Positions 44,765 through 51,490 of a DNA stretch of 64,000 bases are shown here, piece by piece (positions within the stretch are counted from its first letter, which is position 1; each line of letters begins with the position of its first letter). The notes under the pieces are model-generated. The model saw only the letters and a list, made by a program, of their open reading frames with translations, ran no database searches and was not told where the DNA came from. The stretch is taken from assembly GCF_000732195.1 (NCBI RefSeq), contig NZ_JNNU01000002.1, forward strand, positions 744,001 to 808,000, given 5' to 3'. The position numbers and the translations under genes were made by a program. Source of the DNA: Neorhizobium vignae (GTDB lineage: Bacteria > Pseudomonadota > Alphaproteobacteria > Rhizobiales > Rhizobiaceae).

Positions 44765-47293
44765 ATGGCGCTCGAAACCTACAATCAGAAGCGGAACTTC
44801 AAGGCTTCTCCCGAGCCCCAGGGGAAAGTCTCCGGCCGCAAGGCCAAGGCATCCGGCAACAGTTTCGTAATCCAGAAACACGATGCCACCCGGCTGCACT
44901 ACGATTTCCGGCTGGAAATGGACGGCGTGCTGAAAAGCTGGGCCGTCACCCGCGGGCCGAGCTTCGTGCCTGGCGAAAAACGGCTTGCGGTGCATGTGGA
45001 AGACCACCCGCTCGACTATGGCGGTTTCGAAGGCATGATCCCCAAAGGCAATTACGGCGCCGGCGCCGTGCTGCTCTGGGATCGAGGCACCTGGGAACCG
45101 ATCGGCGATCCTCACAAGGGCTATAAGAAAGGCCACATGGAATTCGAGCTGAAGGGCGAAAAGCTGGAAGGCCGCTGGCACCTGATCCGCATGGCCCAGA
45201 GGCAGGGCGAAAAACGCGAGAACTGGCTGCTGGTGAAGGGCGAGGACGAATTCGCCCGCGCCGAGGGCGACAAGGACATTCTCGACGAAATGCCGCTTTC
45301 TGTGAAGTCTGGCAAGACGCTGGACGAAATCTGGGGCCGCAAGGCACCGCCGGCAAAGACTACGACCAAACCGAAAGCGAAGACGAAATCCGATCCGGAA
45401 CCGGAAAAATCCGACATCGCGGCTTCGAAGATCAAGGGCGCCCGGAAAGCCGAGCTCCCGGATTTCGTCGAGCCGCAGCTTGCGACGCTGGTGAAGAGCG
45501 CGCCCTCCGGCAAACGCTGGGTCCACGAGATCAAGCTCGACGGCTATCGCCTGCAGGCCCGTGTCGAAAATGGCAAGGTAAAGCTGTTGACGCGCACCGG
45601 GCTGGATTGGACGCACAAGTTCGGAGACGAGATCATCACGGAATTCGGAAAGCTGGGCGCGACCGATGCTATCGTCGATGGGGAAGTGGCGGTCGAGGCC
45701 GGTTCCGGCGCCACGGATTTCTCCCTGCTACAGCAGGACCTCAGCGAAGGCCGGGACGACCGCTTCACCTTCTACGCTTTCGATATTCTTCATCTGGACG
45801 GTTACGACCTGACCGGCGCAACGCTCCTGAAGCGCAAGGAGGCGCTGGAAACCCTGCTGGCCGGCAGCGGTCCGGCCCTGCGCTACAGCGAGCATTTCGG
45901 CGACGAAGGCGGTCTGGTGCTGAAACATGCCTGCCGGCTGAGCCTCGAAGGCATCATCTCCAAGATCGCGGATGCGCCCTATCGCCCCGGCCGCGGCCGC
46001 GACTGGGTGAAGTCGAAATGTTCGGCCCGGCAGGAATTCGTGGTCGCGGGGTTCGTCCCCTCCTCCGTGTCCCGGACTGCGATCGGATCGCTGGTCATGG
46101 GATATTACGACAAGGGAAAGCTGCGGCATGCCGGCCGCGTCGGCACGGGTTATTCGAACGCCGTGGCGCAATCGCTGTTCAAGCGCCTCAACGAGATCGG
46201 CGCCGACGAAAGCCCGTTTGACGAAAAGCTTGCCGGGGTGGAAAAGAAGGATGTCGTTTTCGTGCGGCCCGAGCTCGTGGCGGAAGTGGAGTTCCGCGGC
46301 TGGACGGCGGATGCGCATATCCGCCATGCCTCTTTCCGGGGCTTGCGCGAAGACAAGGACCCGAAGGATATCGTCCGGGAGGGCGGGCCAGTGAACGTAG
46401 CGGAACAACCGAAGCCACCGAAGCGGACGGTCAATCTCACCCATCCGGATCGGGTCTATTGGCCGGATGCCGGCGTGACCAAGGCAGGGCTTGCGGATTA
46501 TTACACCGAAGTCTGGCGGTTGATGGCACCCTTCGTGGTCAACCGCCCGCTGGCGCTTTTGCGGGGTCCCGACGGCATCGGCAGCCAGCTTTTCTTCCAG
46601 AAACATGGCTGGAAGGGCATGACCAAGAACGCCGTGCTCGTGAAGGACCCCGCCGATCCGGCGGAAGAGGATATCACCATCCGCAACCTCGACGGGCTGC
46701 TCGGCCTTGTTCAAGGCGCGACGCTGGAAATCCACCCCTGGGGCTCCAACCTCGACGACTGGGAAAAGCCGGACATGGTCAATATCGACCTCGATCCCGG
46801 CGAAGGCGTGTCCTGGACCGATATCATTGCCGCAGCCCACGATGTGAAGCGCCGTTTCGAGGATATGGGGCTGGTCGCCTTCGTCAAGACTTCGGGCGGC
46901 AAGGGCCTGCATGTCGTCGCACCGGTCAAACCCAAGGCGGAATGGCCGGAGGTGAAGGCTGCGATGAAGGCGCTGGCCGACGGCATGGCCGGCGACGATC
47001 CCGACAAATATGTCTCGACGATTACCAAGTCGAAGCGAAGCGGCAAGATCCTCATCGACTACCTGCGCAACGGCCGCGGCAACACCGCGGTGGCCCCCTA
47101 TTCCACCCGTGCCCGGCCCGGCGCGCCGGTCTCCATGCCGGTCGAGTGGGACGAACTCGGCGGCGCGATCGGTCCCAACTATTTTACCGTCATCAATACC
47201 CCGGCCCGCATTGCCCAGCAGACGAAGGATCCGTGGGGTGATTTTCGCAAAGCGGAAGCGGTGATCGAGTTCAAAATGAAGAAGAAGCGGTGA
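44765..47293 (+). CDS. ligD: DNA ligase D, three-domain NHEJ enzyme
   Basis: 842 aa. Domain order is phosphoesterase (residues about 30-190, with HDATRLHYDFRLEMDGVLKS), ATP-dependent ligase (about 215-520, nucleophile Lys257 in HEIKLDGYRLQARV) and polymerase/primase (about 550-835, with VNIDLDPGEGVSWTD metal-binding acids). This is the Pseudomonas-type order, unlike mycobacterial LigD. It processes, fills and seals broken ends held by Ku. It is cotranscribed with the first ku gene under an EcfG-like promoter and converges with the second ku. Confidence 0.95.
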   Translation: MALETYNQKRNFKASPEPQGKVSGRKAKASGNSFVIQKHDATRLHYDFRLEMDGVLKSWAVTRGPSFVPGEKRLAVHVEDHPLDYGGFEGMIPKGNYGAGAVLLWDRGTWEPIGDPHKGYKKGHMEFELKGEKLEGRWHLIRMAQRQGEKRENWLLVKGEDEFARAEGDKDILDEMPLSVKSGKTLDEIWGRKAPPAKTTTKPKAKTKSDPEPEKSDIAASKIKGARKAELPDFVEPQLATLVKSAPSGKRWVHEIKLDGYRLQARVENGKVKLLTRTGLDWTHKFGDEIITEFGKLGATDAIVDGEVAVEAGSGATDFSLLQQDLSEGRDDRFTFYAFDILHLDGYDLTGATLLKRKEALETLLAGSGPALRYSEHFGDEGGLVLKHACRLSLEGIISKIADAPYRPGRGRDWVKSKCSARQEFVVAGFVPSSVSRTAIGSLVMGYYDKGKLRHAGRVGTGYSNAVAQSLFKRLNEIGADESPFDEKLAGVEKKDVVFVRPELVAEVEFRGWTADAHIRHASFRGLREDKDPKDIVREGGPVNVAEQPKPPKRTVNLTHPDRVYWPDAGVTKAGLADYYTEVWRLMAPFVVNRPLALLRGPDGIGSQLFFQKHGWKGMTKNAVLVKDPADPAEEDITIRNLDGLLGLVQGATLEIHPWGSNLDDWEKPDMVNIDLDPGEGVSWTDIIAAAHDVKRRFEDMGLVAFVKTSGGKGLHVVAPVKPKAEWPEVKAAMKALADGMAGDDPDKYVSTITKSKRSGKILIDYLRNGRGNTAVAPYSTRARPGAPVSMPVEWDELGGAIGPNYFTVINTPARIAQQTKDPWGDFRKAEAVIEFKMKKKR

Positions 47294-47314
47294 AGGCTGA
47301 GGGAGACGGTGCGT

Positions 47315-47430
47315 CTTGCCAATCGGCAAGGCAGAGGGGGTAGGTCCCCACATGTTTCATCGGCAATTGAATTCGCAGCACCACCCCCTCCGTCACCTCC
47401 GGTGAGATCTCCCCCGCAAGGGGGTAGATC
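47315..47430. repeat. Structured intergenic spacer between ligD and the second ku
   Basis: Three inverted repeats: a 6-bp hairpin (47315-47330), an 8-bp repeat (47334-47341 with 47383-47390) and a 10-bp hairpin with GCAA loop (47406-47430, one bulge). It lies between convergent genes and could terminate both. The C5/G5 core resembles the palindrome at 11547-11609. Confidence 0.55.
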
Positions 47431-47438
47431 AGGGTGTC

Positions 47439-48239
47439 TCACCGCCCCTTTCGCTCAGCCTCCAGGCTCTTCTTCAGCGCGGCGGTGATATCGATCACAT
47501 TGCCGGTGCGCTCCGGCGCCTTCTCCTCGACCTTCTTCCGGGTCTTGCGGCTCTTCTTGCGTTCGGCGATGATCTCGAGCAGCCGGTCCTGGACCGGATC
47601 GTCCGCCATGGAAGGCTTCCAGGCTTCGGTGCGCTCGTCGATGATCTTCTTCATCATCGACAGATGCTCGGCATCAGCCTTTTCCTTGGGTTTGTTGACA
47701 GCGTATTCGTCGGCGTCGCGTACTTCGTCGCCGTAGCGCAAGGTCCAGACGACGATGCCCTTGTCCTTGGGCAGCAGCAGAACCGCTCGCTCGCGACGAT
47801 ACATGACGAGCCGGGCGATGCCGCCGGTACCGGTTTTTGCCATGGCCTCCCGGATCACCGCAAACGCCTCGGCGCTCACCTCGTCGTCCGGCGCCAGGTA
47901 GTGCGGCCGGTCGTACCAGATCCAGCCGATCGAGCCCGCCGGCACGAAAGTTTCGATATCGATCGTACGGGTGCTTTCCAGGCCGACATCCTCGATCTCC
48001 TCGTCTTCGAGAAGAACGTAGTCGTCCTCGCCCTTCGGATAGCCCTTGACCTGATCGTCGTCCTCGACCGCCTCACCGGTCTCGGCATCGACATACTGGC
48101 TGAGGACGCGATTGTTGGTCTTGCGGTTGATATTGTGGAACCGCACCTTGGCGCCTTCGGAGACGGCCGGCGTCATCGTCACACGGCAGGTGACCAGCGA
48201 GAGCTTCAGATAACCTTTCCAGAATACGCGCGGCGCCAC
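47439..48239 (-). CDS. Ku protein (NHEJ), second copy
   Basis: 266 aa from the GTG at 48239, with AGGAG upstream; earlier in-frame codons would put a non-Ku leader before the canonical APRVFWKGYLKLSLVTC. Core motifs include KVRFHNINRKTNNRVLSQYV and DEEIEDVGLESTRTIDIETF. The C-terminal tail is basic (ERKKSRKTRKKVEEKAPER). It is convergent with ligD and divergent from a small stress gene, with back-to-back GGAAC elements between. Two Ku proteins could form homo- or heterodimers. Confidence 0.94.
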   Translation of the reverse strand: MAPRVFWKGYLKLSLVTCRVTMTPAVSEGAKVRFHNINRKTNNRVLSQYVDAETGEAVEDDDQVKGYPKGEDDYVLLEDEEIEDVGLESTRTIDIETFVPAGSIGWIWYDRPHYLAPDDEVSAEAFAVIREAMAKTGTGGIARLVMYRRERAVLLLPKDKGIVVWTLRYGDEVRDADEYAVNKPKEKADAEHLSMMKKIIDERTEAWKPSMADDPVQDRLLEIIAERKKSRKTRKKVEEKAPERTGNVIDITAALKKSLEAERKGR

Positions 48240-48263
48240 GGAAAACTCCTTCGTTTGCCCGAT

Positions 48264-48289
48264 AACCCACGCCGCCTTCGCTTGGTTCC
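48264..48289 (-). promoter_or_regulatory. EcfG-like promoter of the second ku (GGTT variant)
   Basis: GGAAC (48285-48289), N17, GGTT (48264-48267) on the minus strand. Its -35 abuts the -35 of the opposite promoter, making a TTCCGGAA centre. Confidence 0.65.
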
Positions 48290-48315
48290 GGAACAAACGT
48301 TAGATCCAATCCGTT
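48290..48315 (+). promoter_or_regulatory. EcfG-type promoter of the 48347 gene
   Basis: GGAAC (48290-48294), N17, CGTT (48312-48315), exact consensus, 31 bases before the start codon. Confidence 0.85.
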
Positions 48316-48325
48316 TTCGTGATGA

Positions 48326-48547
<222 letters not shown>

Positions 48548-48574
48548 GTTTCCAAAAAACCTCTGGAACAAATG

Positions 48575-48610
48575 AAGCGGCTCCCGGATAGGGAGTCGCT
48601 TTATTTCATT
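48575..48610 (+). terminator. Terminator after the 48347 gene
   Basis: An 11-position stem (48575-48585 with 48591-48601, one G-T pair), GGATA loop, then a T-rich tail TTATTTCATTTG. A GGAAC just before it (48565) has no -10 and is not a promoter. Confidence 0.75.
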
Positions 48611-48739
48611 TGTCCTCTGTGACTTTTTCGGGATATCCGAAGTTGGCCGTAATGATGTATGGAAAGCTAATGTAGAGTTATGGCGGGCGGACATTGTCGG
48701 GCAACGGATCTGCCGGCAGTGATTACGTCAGAGGTCGGG

Positions 48740-48919
48740 ATGACGAAACAAGACACTCCGGTTGCGGAACAGGACGTCAGAATGGGACGGCGGGTCAACC
48801 GCAAGGTCTCGGTCCTTCTGACCGAAATCGAGAAGGAAGAGATTCCCGCTCGACTGCTCGACCTGGCGCGTGAGCTACAGAGAGCACTCAACGAAAAGAC
48901 CGACGGCCACACCGATTGA
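48740..48919 (+). CDS. NepR-like anti-sigma factor (stand-alone)
   Basis: 59 aa from the ATG at 48740. The segment VSVLLTEIEKEEIPARLLDL then ARELQRAL matches the NepR core, in which xLYDxVxxExxPDRFLDLLxxL contacts EcfG and PhyR. Pro-x-Arg-Leu/Phe-Leu-Asp-Leu is conserved. NepR sequesters EcfG until phosphorylated PhyR removes it. It lies 5 kb from the EcfG-like gene, with no PhyR nearby and no GGAAC promoter, so it may be constitutively expressed. An upstream ATG 20 codons earlier is possible. Assignment rests on the short motif only. Confidence 0.68.
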   Translation: MTKQDTPVAEQDVRMGRRVNRKVSVLLTEIEKEEIPARLLDLARELQRALNEKTDGHTD

Positions 48920-48951
48920 TGCTGTCCGTTGGATGGACCCGCCTCAAGCAA

Positions 48952-49281
48952 TCAGAGTTGGGTTGACACCAGGTTATCGACGCGCACACGGCCACCGACC
49001 ACGCCTCGAGGCCCGTTCGGGGCGAACCGACCGCTACTGTCCTCGATCACCGTATAGAGCTTGTCGCTGCGGAAGGCGCTCGCCATCTCGGTCGAATTGC
49101 CCTCGCAGGGCGATGCATCGATTTCCATGAAATCCAGTTCCGCCTGACTCGCCACGAGGCGCGCATCGCCTGCGGTCTTGGCCCGAACCACCACTTCGCC
49201 ATGCGCTGGCGAGTTCTGCCAGTTCGGATCGCCAGGCGCAGCCGTCGGCACCAGCCGATAAATCTTCAGCCTGTCCTGCAT
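48952..49281 (-). CDS. Conserved hypothetical protein under a GSR promoter
   Basis: 109 aa from the ATG at 49281, preceded by GGGAGAG. The protein begins MQDRLKIYRLVPTAAPGDPN and contains GEVVVRAKTAGDARLVASQA, a short alpha/beta pattern with no family I can name. No signal peptide. A perfect EcfG-type promoter lies 42 bases upstream, back-to-back with that of the BON gene. The last part (GPRGVVGGRVRVDNLVSTQL) is Gly/Val-rich. Confidence 0.75.
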   Translation of the reverse strand: MQDRLKIYRLVPTAAPGDPNWQNSPAHGEVVVRAKTAGDARLVASQAELDFMEIDASPCEGNSTEMASAFRSDKLYTVIEDSSGRFAPNGPRGVVGGRVRVDNLVSTQL

Positions 49282-49322
49282 GTCACTCTCCCGTCTTAAG
49301 CAGTTTTCTAGTTTAACACCTA

Positions 49323-49347
49323 AACGCGGCTCGGCCGTTCCGGTTCC
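49323..49347 (-). promoter_or_regulatory. EcfG-type promoter of the 49281 gene
   Basis: GGAAC (49343-49347), N16, CGTT (49323-49326) on the minus strand, exact. A second GGAAC (49337-49341) inside it has wrong spacing. Confidence 0.82.
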
Positions 49348-49359
49348 ATCAACTCGCGC

Positions 49360-49384
49360 GGAACTTTTCCGGCAACCATGGGTT
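49360..49384 (+). promoter_or_regulatory. EcfG-like promoter of the BON gene (GGTT variant)
   Basis: GGAAC (49360-49364), N16, GGTT (49381-49384), 42 bases before the start codon. Confidence 0.6.
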
Positions 49385-49426
49385 TCTCCGTTGCGGGCGA
49401 TCATGCCCCTGAGAAGGAGAAAGCCG

Positions 49427-49819
49427 ATGAAGAATGAGCAGCCGAAAGCTGGCCGTCCCGGCGAGACCTCGCAATGGCCTCGATGGGAGGGCCCGGCGGA
49501 AAGCCGGCCAAGCGGTTATCTTCAGGGCGAAGCCAATATCTTCGCCGAGGGACCGGAGCAGGAAAAGCAGATCGGCAAGGGACCGGACGGTTACGAACGT
49601 CCCGACGATCTGATCGCACAGGACGTGAATGAGCAACTGACGCAGGACGCTTTTCTCGACCCGACCAACATGACGGTCTCGGTGGAGAAGGGCGAAGTGA
49701 CACTGGAGGGGTACGTTGCCCATCTTGCGGACAAGGCACGCGCTCAGGACGTCGTCCTCGACATCCAGGGTGTCGTCGCCTGCCGCAACAATCTTCGAAT
49801 AGCCCCCGAAAGGCACTGA
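49427..49819 (+). CDS. BON-domain protein
   Basis: 130 aa from the ATG at 49427, with AAGGAGA upstream. Residues 1-60 are polar and Gly/Pro-rich, with GKGPDGYERPDDLIAQDVNE, the linker that often precedes BON in rhizobial stress proteins. Residues about 65-128 form the BON domain (NMTVSVEKGEVTLEGYVAHL then GVVACRNNLRI). No signal peptide. Probably cytoplasmic or peripheral, role in osmotic or envelope stress inferred from the OsmY family. Confidence 0.87.
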   Translation: MKNEQPKAGRPGETSQWPRWEGPAESRPSGYLQGEANIFAEGPEQEKQIGKGPDGYERPDDLIAQDVNEQLTQDAFLDPTNMTVSVEKGEVTLEGYVAHLADKARAQDVVLDIQGVVACRNNLRIAPERH

Positions 49820-49824
49820 TCCGT

Positions 49825-49849
49825 GGAACCTGTGAGGCGGTCACTCGTT
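49825..49849 (+). promoter_or_regulatory. EcfG-type promoter of the DUF892 gene
   Basis: GGAAC (49825-49829), N16, CGTT (49846-49849), exact, 53 bases before the start codon and just after the BON stop. Confidence 0.85.
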
Positions 49850-49902
49850 AGATGCCTCGCAATCCCTGCCTCAAGAATACTCATCAACAAGGAGAGACAC
49901 CA

Positions 49903-50400
49903 ATGGCCAACAAGACCCTCGACGACCTTTTCCATGAAACCCTGAAGGACATCTATTACGCCGAGCGCCAGATCGTGAAGGCGCTGCCGAAGATGGCGCG
50001 GGGCGCCCAGGATCCCAAGCTGAAGGCGGCATTCGAAAAGCACAAGGAAGAAACCGAAGGCCAGATCGATCGCCTGAAGCAGGTCTTCGAGATCATCGGC
50101 AAGCGCGCCCAGGGCAAGACTTGCCCGGCCATCGACGGCATCATCGAAGAAGGCGAGGAAATCCTCGACGAGTTCAAGGGCACTCCGGCCCTCGACGCCG
50201 GCCTGCTCGCCGCAGCGCAGGCGGTCGAACACTACGAGATCAGCCGCTATGGCACCCTGCGCGCCTGGGCTCAACAGCTCGGCCACCGGGATGCGGTAAC
50301 GCTTCTCGAACAGACGCTCGCCGAGGAAAGCAAGACCGACGAGGCTCTGACGACCCTTGCCAAGACTGCTGTCAACACGGCAGCCCAGAAGGCTGCGTGA
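49903..50400 (+). CDS. Ferritin-like DUF892 protein (YciE/YciF family)
   Basis: 165 aa from the ATG at 49903, with AAGGAGA upstream. It is a four-helix ferritin-like bundle: LDDLFHETLKDIYYAERQIV, EKHKEETEGQIDRLKQVFEI and AAAQAVEHYEISRYGTLRAW carry the Glu and His residues expected at a di-iron site. The family is stress-induced and of uncertain chemistry. A perfect EcfG-type promoter and a terminator make it a separate transcription unit. Confidence 0.92.
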   Translation: MANKTLDDLFHETLKDIYYAERQIVKALPKMARGAQDPKLKAAFEKHKEETEGQIDRLKQVFEIIGKRAQGKTCPAIDGIIEEGEEILDEFKGTPALDAGLLAAAQAVEHYEISRYGTLRAWAQQLGHRDAVTLLEQTLAEESKTDEALTTLAKTAVNTAAQKAA

Positions 50401-50422
50401 CATTTCGAGCGATCGGAAGAAG

Positions 50423-50447
50423 GGCGCGGCCTCGGCCGCGCCTTTTT
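50423..50447 (+). terminator. Terminator after the DUF892 gene
   Basis: 7-bp GC stem (50423-50429 with 50436-50442), 6-base loop, then TTTTT, 22 bases after the stop. Confidence 0.85.
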
Positions 50448-50463
50448 CGTGACCCGAAGATAC

Positions 50464-50492
50464 AAAAAAACCCGGCAGCCGCCGGGTTTTTT
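50464..50492. terminator. Bidirectional terminator
   Basis: CCCGGC/GCCGGG stem (50471-50476 with 50481-50486) flanked by seven A on the left and six T on the right, so it can stop transcription from both strands, including the convergent 50757 gene. Confidence 0.88.
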
Positions 50493-50508
50493 CTCCTTGC
50501 CGGCCTCC

Positions 50509-50757
50509 TCAAGCCGGGAAAGATCGCCTCAAGACCGAAGCATCCGATTGTCCGTGCATGGTCGGAATCGGCAACATCTCGCCGTTCGGCGCCTGTCGGC
50601 GGAAAATCTCCACCCGGCCGCTTCGGTCGCGTGCCACATGGGCCTTGGCAGCCTCCATGGCGAGTTCATAGGTGTGGTAATAAGACGCAGACTGGACGCC
50701 GTCTATGACATAGACCCAACCGGTTGCGTGTGGAACGATATCGCAGTATTTTCCCAT
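50509..50757 (-). CDS. DUF2188-like small protein
   Basis: 82 aa from the ATG at 50757, with GGAAGGAG upstream; an ATG 9 codons earlier is the alternative. The N-terminal 55 residues (YCDIVPHATGWVYVIDGVQS then ELAMEAAKAHVARDRSGRVE and IFRRQAPNGE) fit the DUF2188 pattern of a conserved Pro-His-x-x-x-Gly-Trp and a C-terminal strand. The function is unknown. A GTTCC upstream on this strand has no -10 at the right distance, so I do not assign an EcfG promoter. Confidence 0.72.
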   Translation of the reverse strand: MGKYCDIVPHATGWVYVIDGVQSASYYHTYELAMEAAKAHVARDRSGRVEIFRRQAPNGEMLPIPTMHGQSDASVLRRSFPA

Positions 50758-50878
50758 TGGATGTGTCTCCTTCCCGGCGGCCATAAGTACATTCGACAGC
50801 CAAAAGTTCCGCGTCCGGGGAAGTTTTTTTCGAGTGTTGGCCGCGTTGTGGCCAGTTGCGATTTTTCGTTTTTACCAG

Positions 50879-50903
50879 GGAACTTTTCTGCACTGCGCAC
50901 GTT
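50879..50903 (+). promoter_or_regulatory. EcfG-type promoter of the DUF2934 gene
   Basis: GGAAC (50879-50883), N16, CGTT (50900-50903), exact, 27 bases before the start codon. Confidence 0.87.
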
Positions 50904-50930
50904 GGGGCGCTTGGGCGAATGGAGACAATA

Positions 50931-51293
50931 ATGGCGGAATCCGAAGAAGTCTGGATCAAAAAACGGGCCTACACTTTGTGGGAAGAAGAAGGCTATCCTT
51001 CAGGCAAGGATCGGGAGCATTGGGAACGGGCAAAGCTGGAATATGCGACGCTCGGGCCGACCGCTTCCAAGAAGCCTGCGGCAGGGTCGCGCGGTAAGTC
51101 CGCCGCGGTGAAGCCGCCGAAAGCGGCCTCGAAGGCTGCAGCTTCCAAACCGGCTGCGAAAACGGCCGCAGCCAAGGTTTCTCCGGCGAAGACAACGTCC
51201 AAGGCCCCAGCGTCCAAGGCACCGGCCGCTGCCGCGCCAGAAGCCGCCGAACCGGCCAAGAAGCGCTCCAAGAAGGTTCCGGCTGGCGCTTGA
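50931..51293 (+). CDS. DUF2934 protein with histone-H1-like Lys/Ala tail
   Basis: 120 aa from the ATG at 50931, with GGAGAC upstream. Residues about 7-42 are a DUF2934 domain (IKKRAYTLWEEEGYPSGKDR then EHWERAKLEYA). Residues 45-120 are almost only Ala, Lys, Pro and Ser in short repeats (AASKPAAKTAAAKVSPAKTT), like the tails of H1-like and HU-type bacterial chromatin proteins. The tail probably binds DNA. Under a perfect EcfG promoter, it could compact or shield the nucleoid during stress; that is inference. Confidence 0.85.
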   Translation: MAESEEVWIKKRAYTLWEEEGYPSGKDREHWERAKLEYATLGPTASKKPAAGSRGKSAAVKPPKAASKAAASKPAAKTAAAKVSPAKTTSKAPASKAPAAAAPEAAEPAKKRSKKVPAGA

Positions 51294-51429
51294 CGCCGCC
51301 CGGCCACCCAATTTCACCATCATCGTTACTGGTCGCGGCGGCTGAGATCATCGCGACCGCGGGTTCGTTTATCCTGGAAAATCGAAATGGCTTTTGCGTC
51401 TGACCTGGTCTCGGTTCCGCCCCGACGGC

Positions 51430-51455
51430 GGAACGTTGGCCCGGGCGAAAACGTT
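51430..51455 (+). promoter_or_regulatory. EcfG-type promoter of glgA
   Basis: GGAAC (51430-51434), N17, CGTT (51452-51455), exact, 35 bases before the ATG at 51491. Confidence 0.82.
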
Positions 51456-51490
51456 CTGAAGGGCGAGACTGGCAGATGGCGGAGGCACGC

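Noticed and set aside
45728..47353. 541-codon minus-strand open frame opposite ligD.
   Set aside because: Shadow of the LigD gene; no family motif.
48565..48569. GGAAC after the 48347 gene as a promoter for the NepR-like gene.
   Set aside because: It runs into the terminator stem and has no -10.
50806..50810. GTTCC upstream of the DUF2188-like gene as a minus-strand EcfG promoter.
   Set aside because: At the required spacing the sequence is TACT/ACTT, not a -10.
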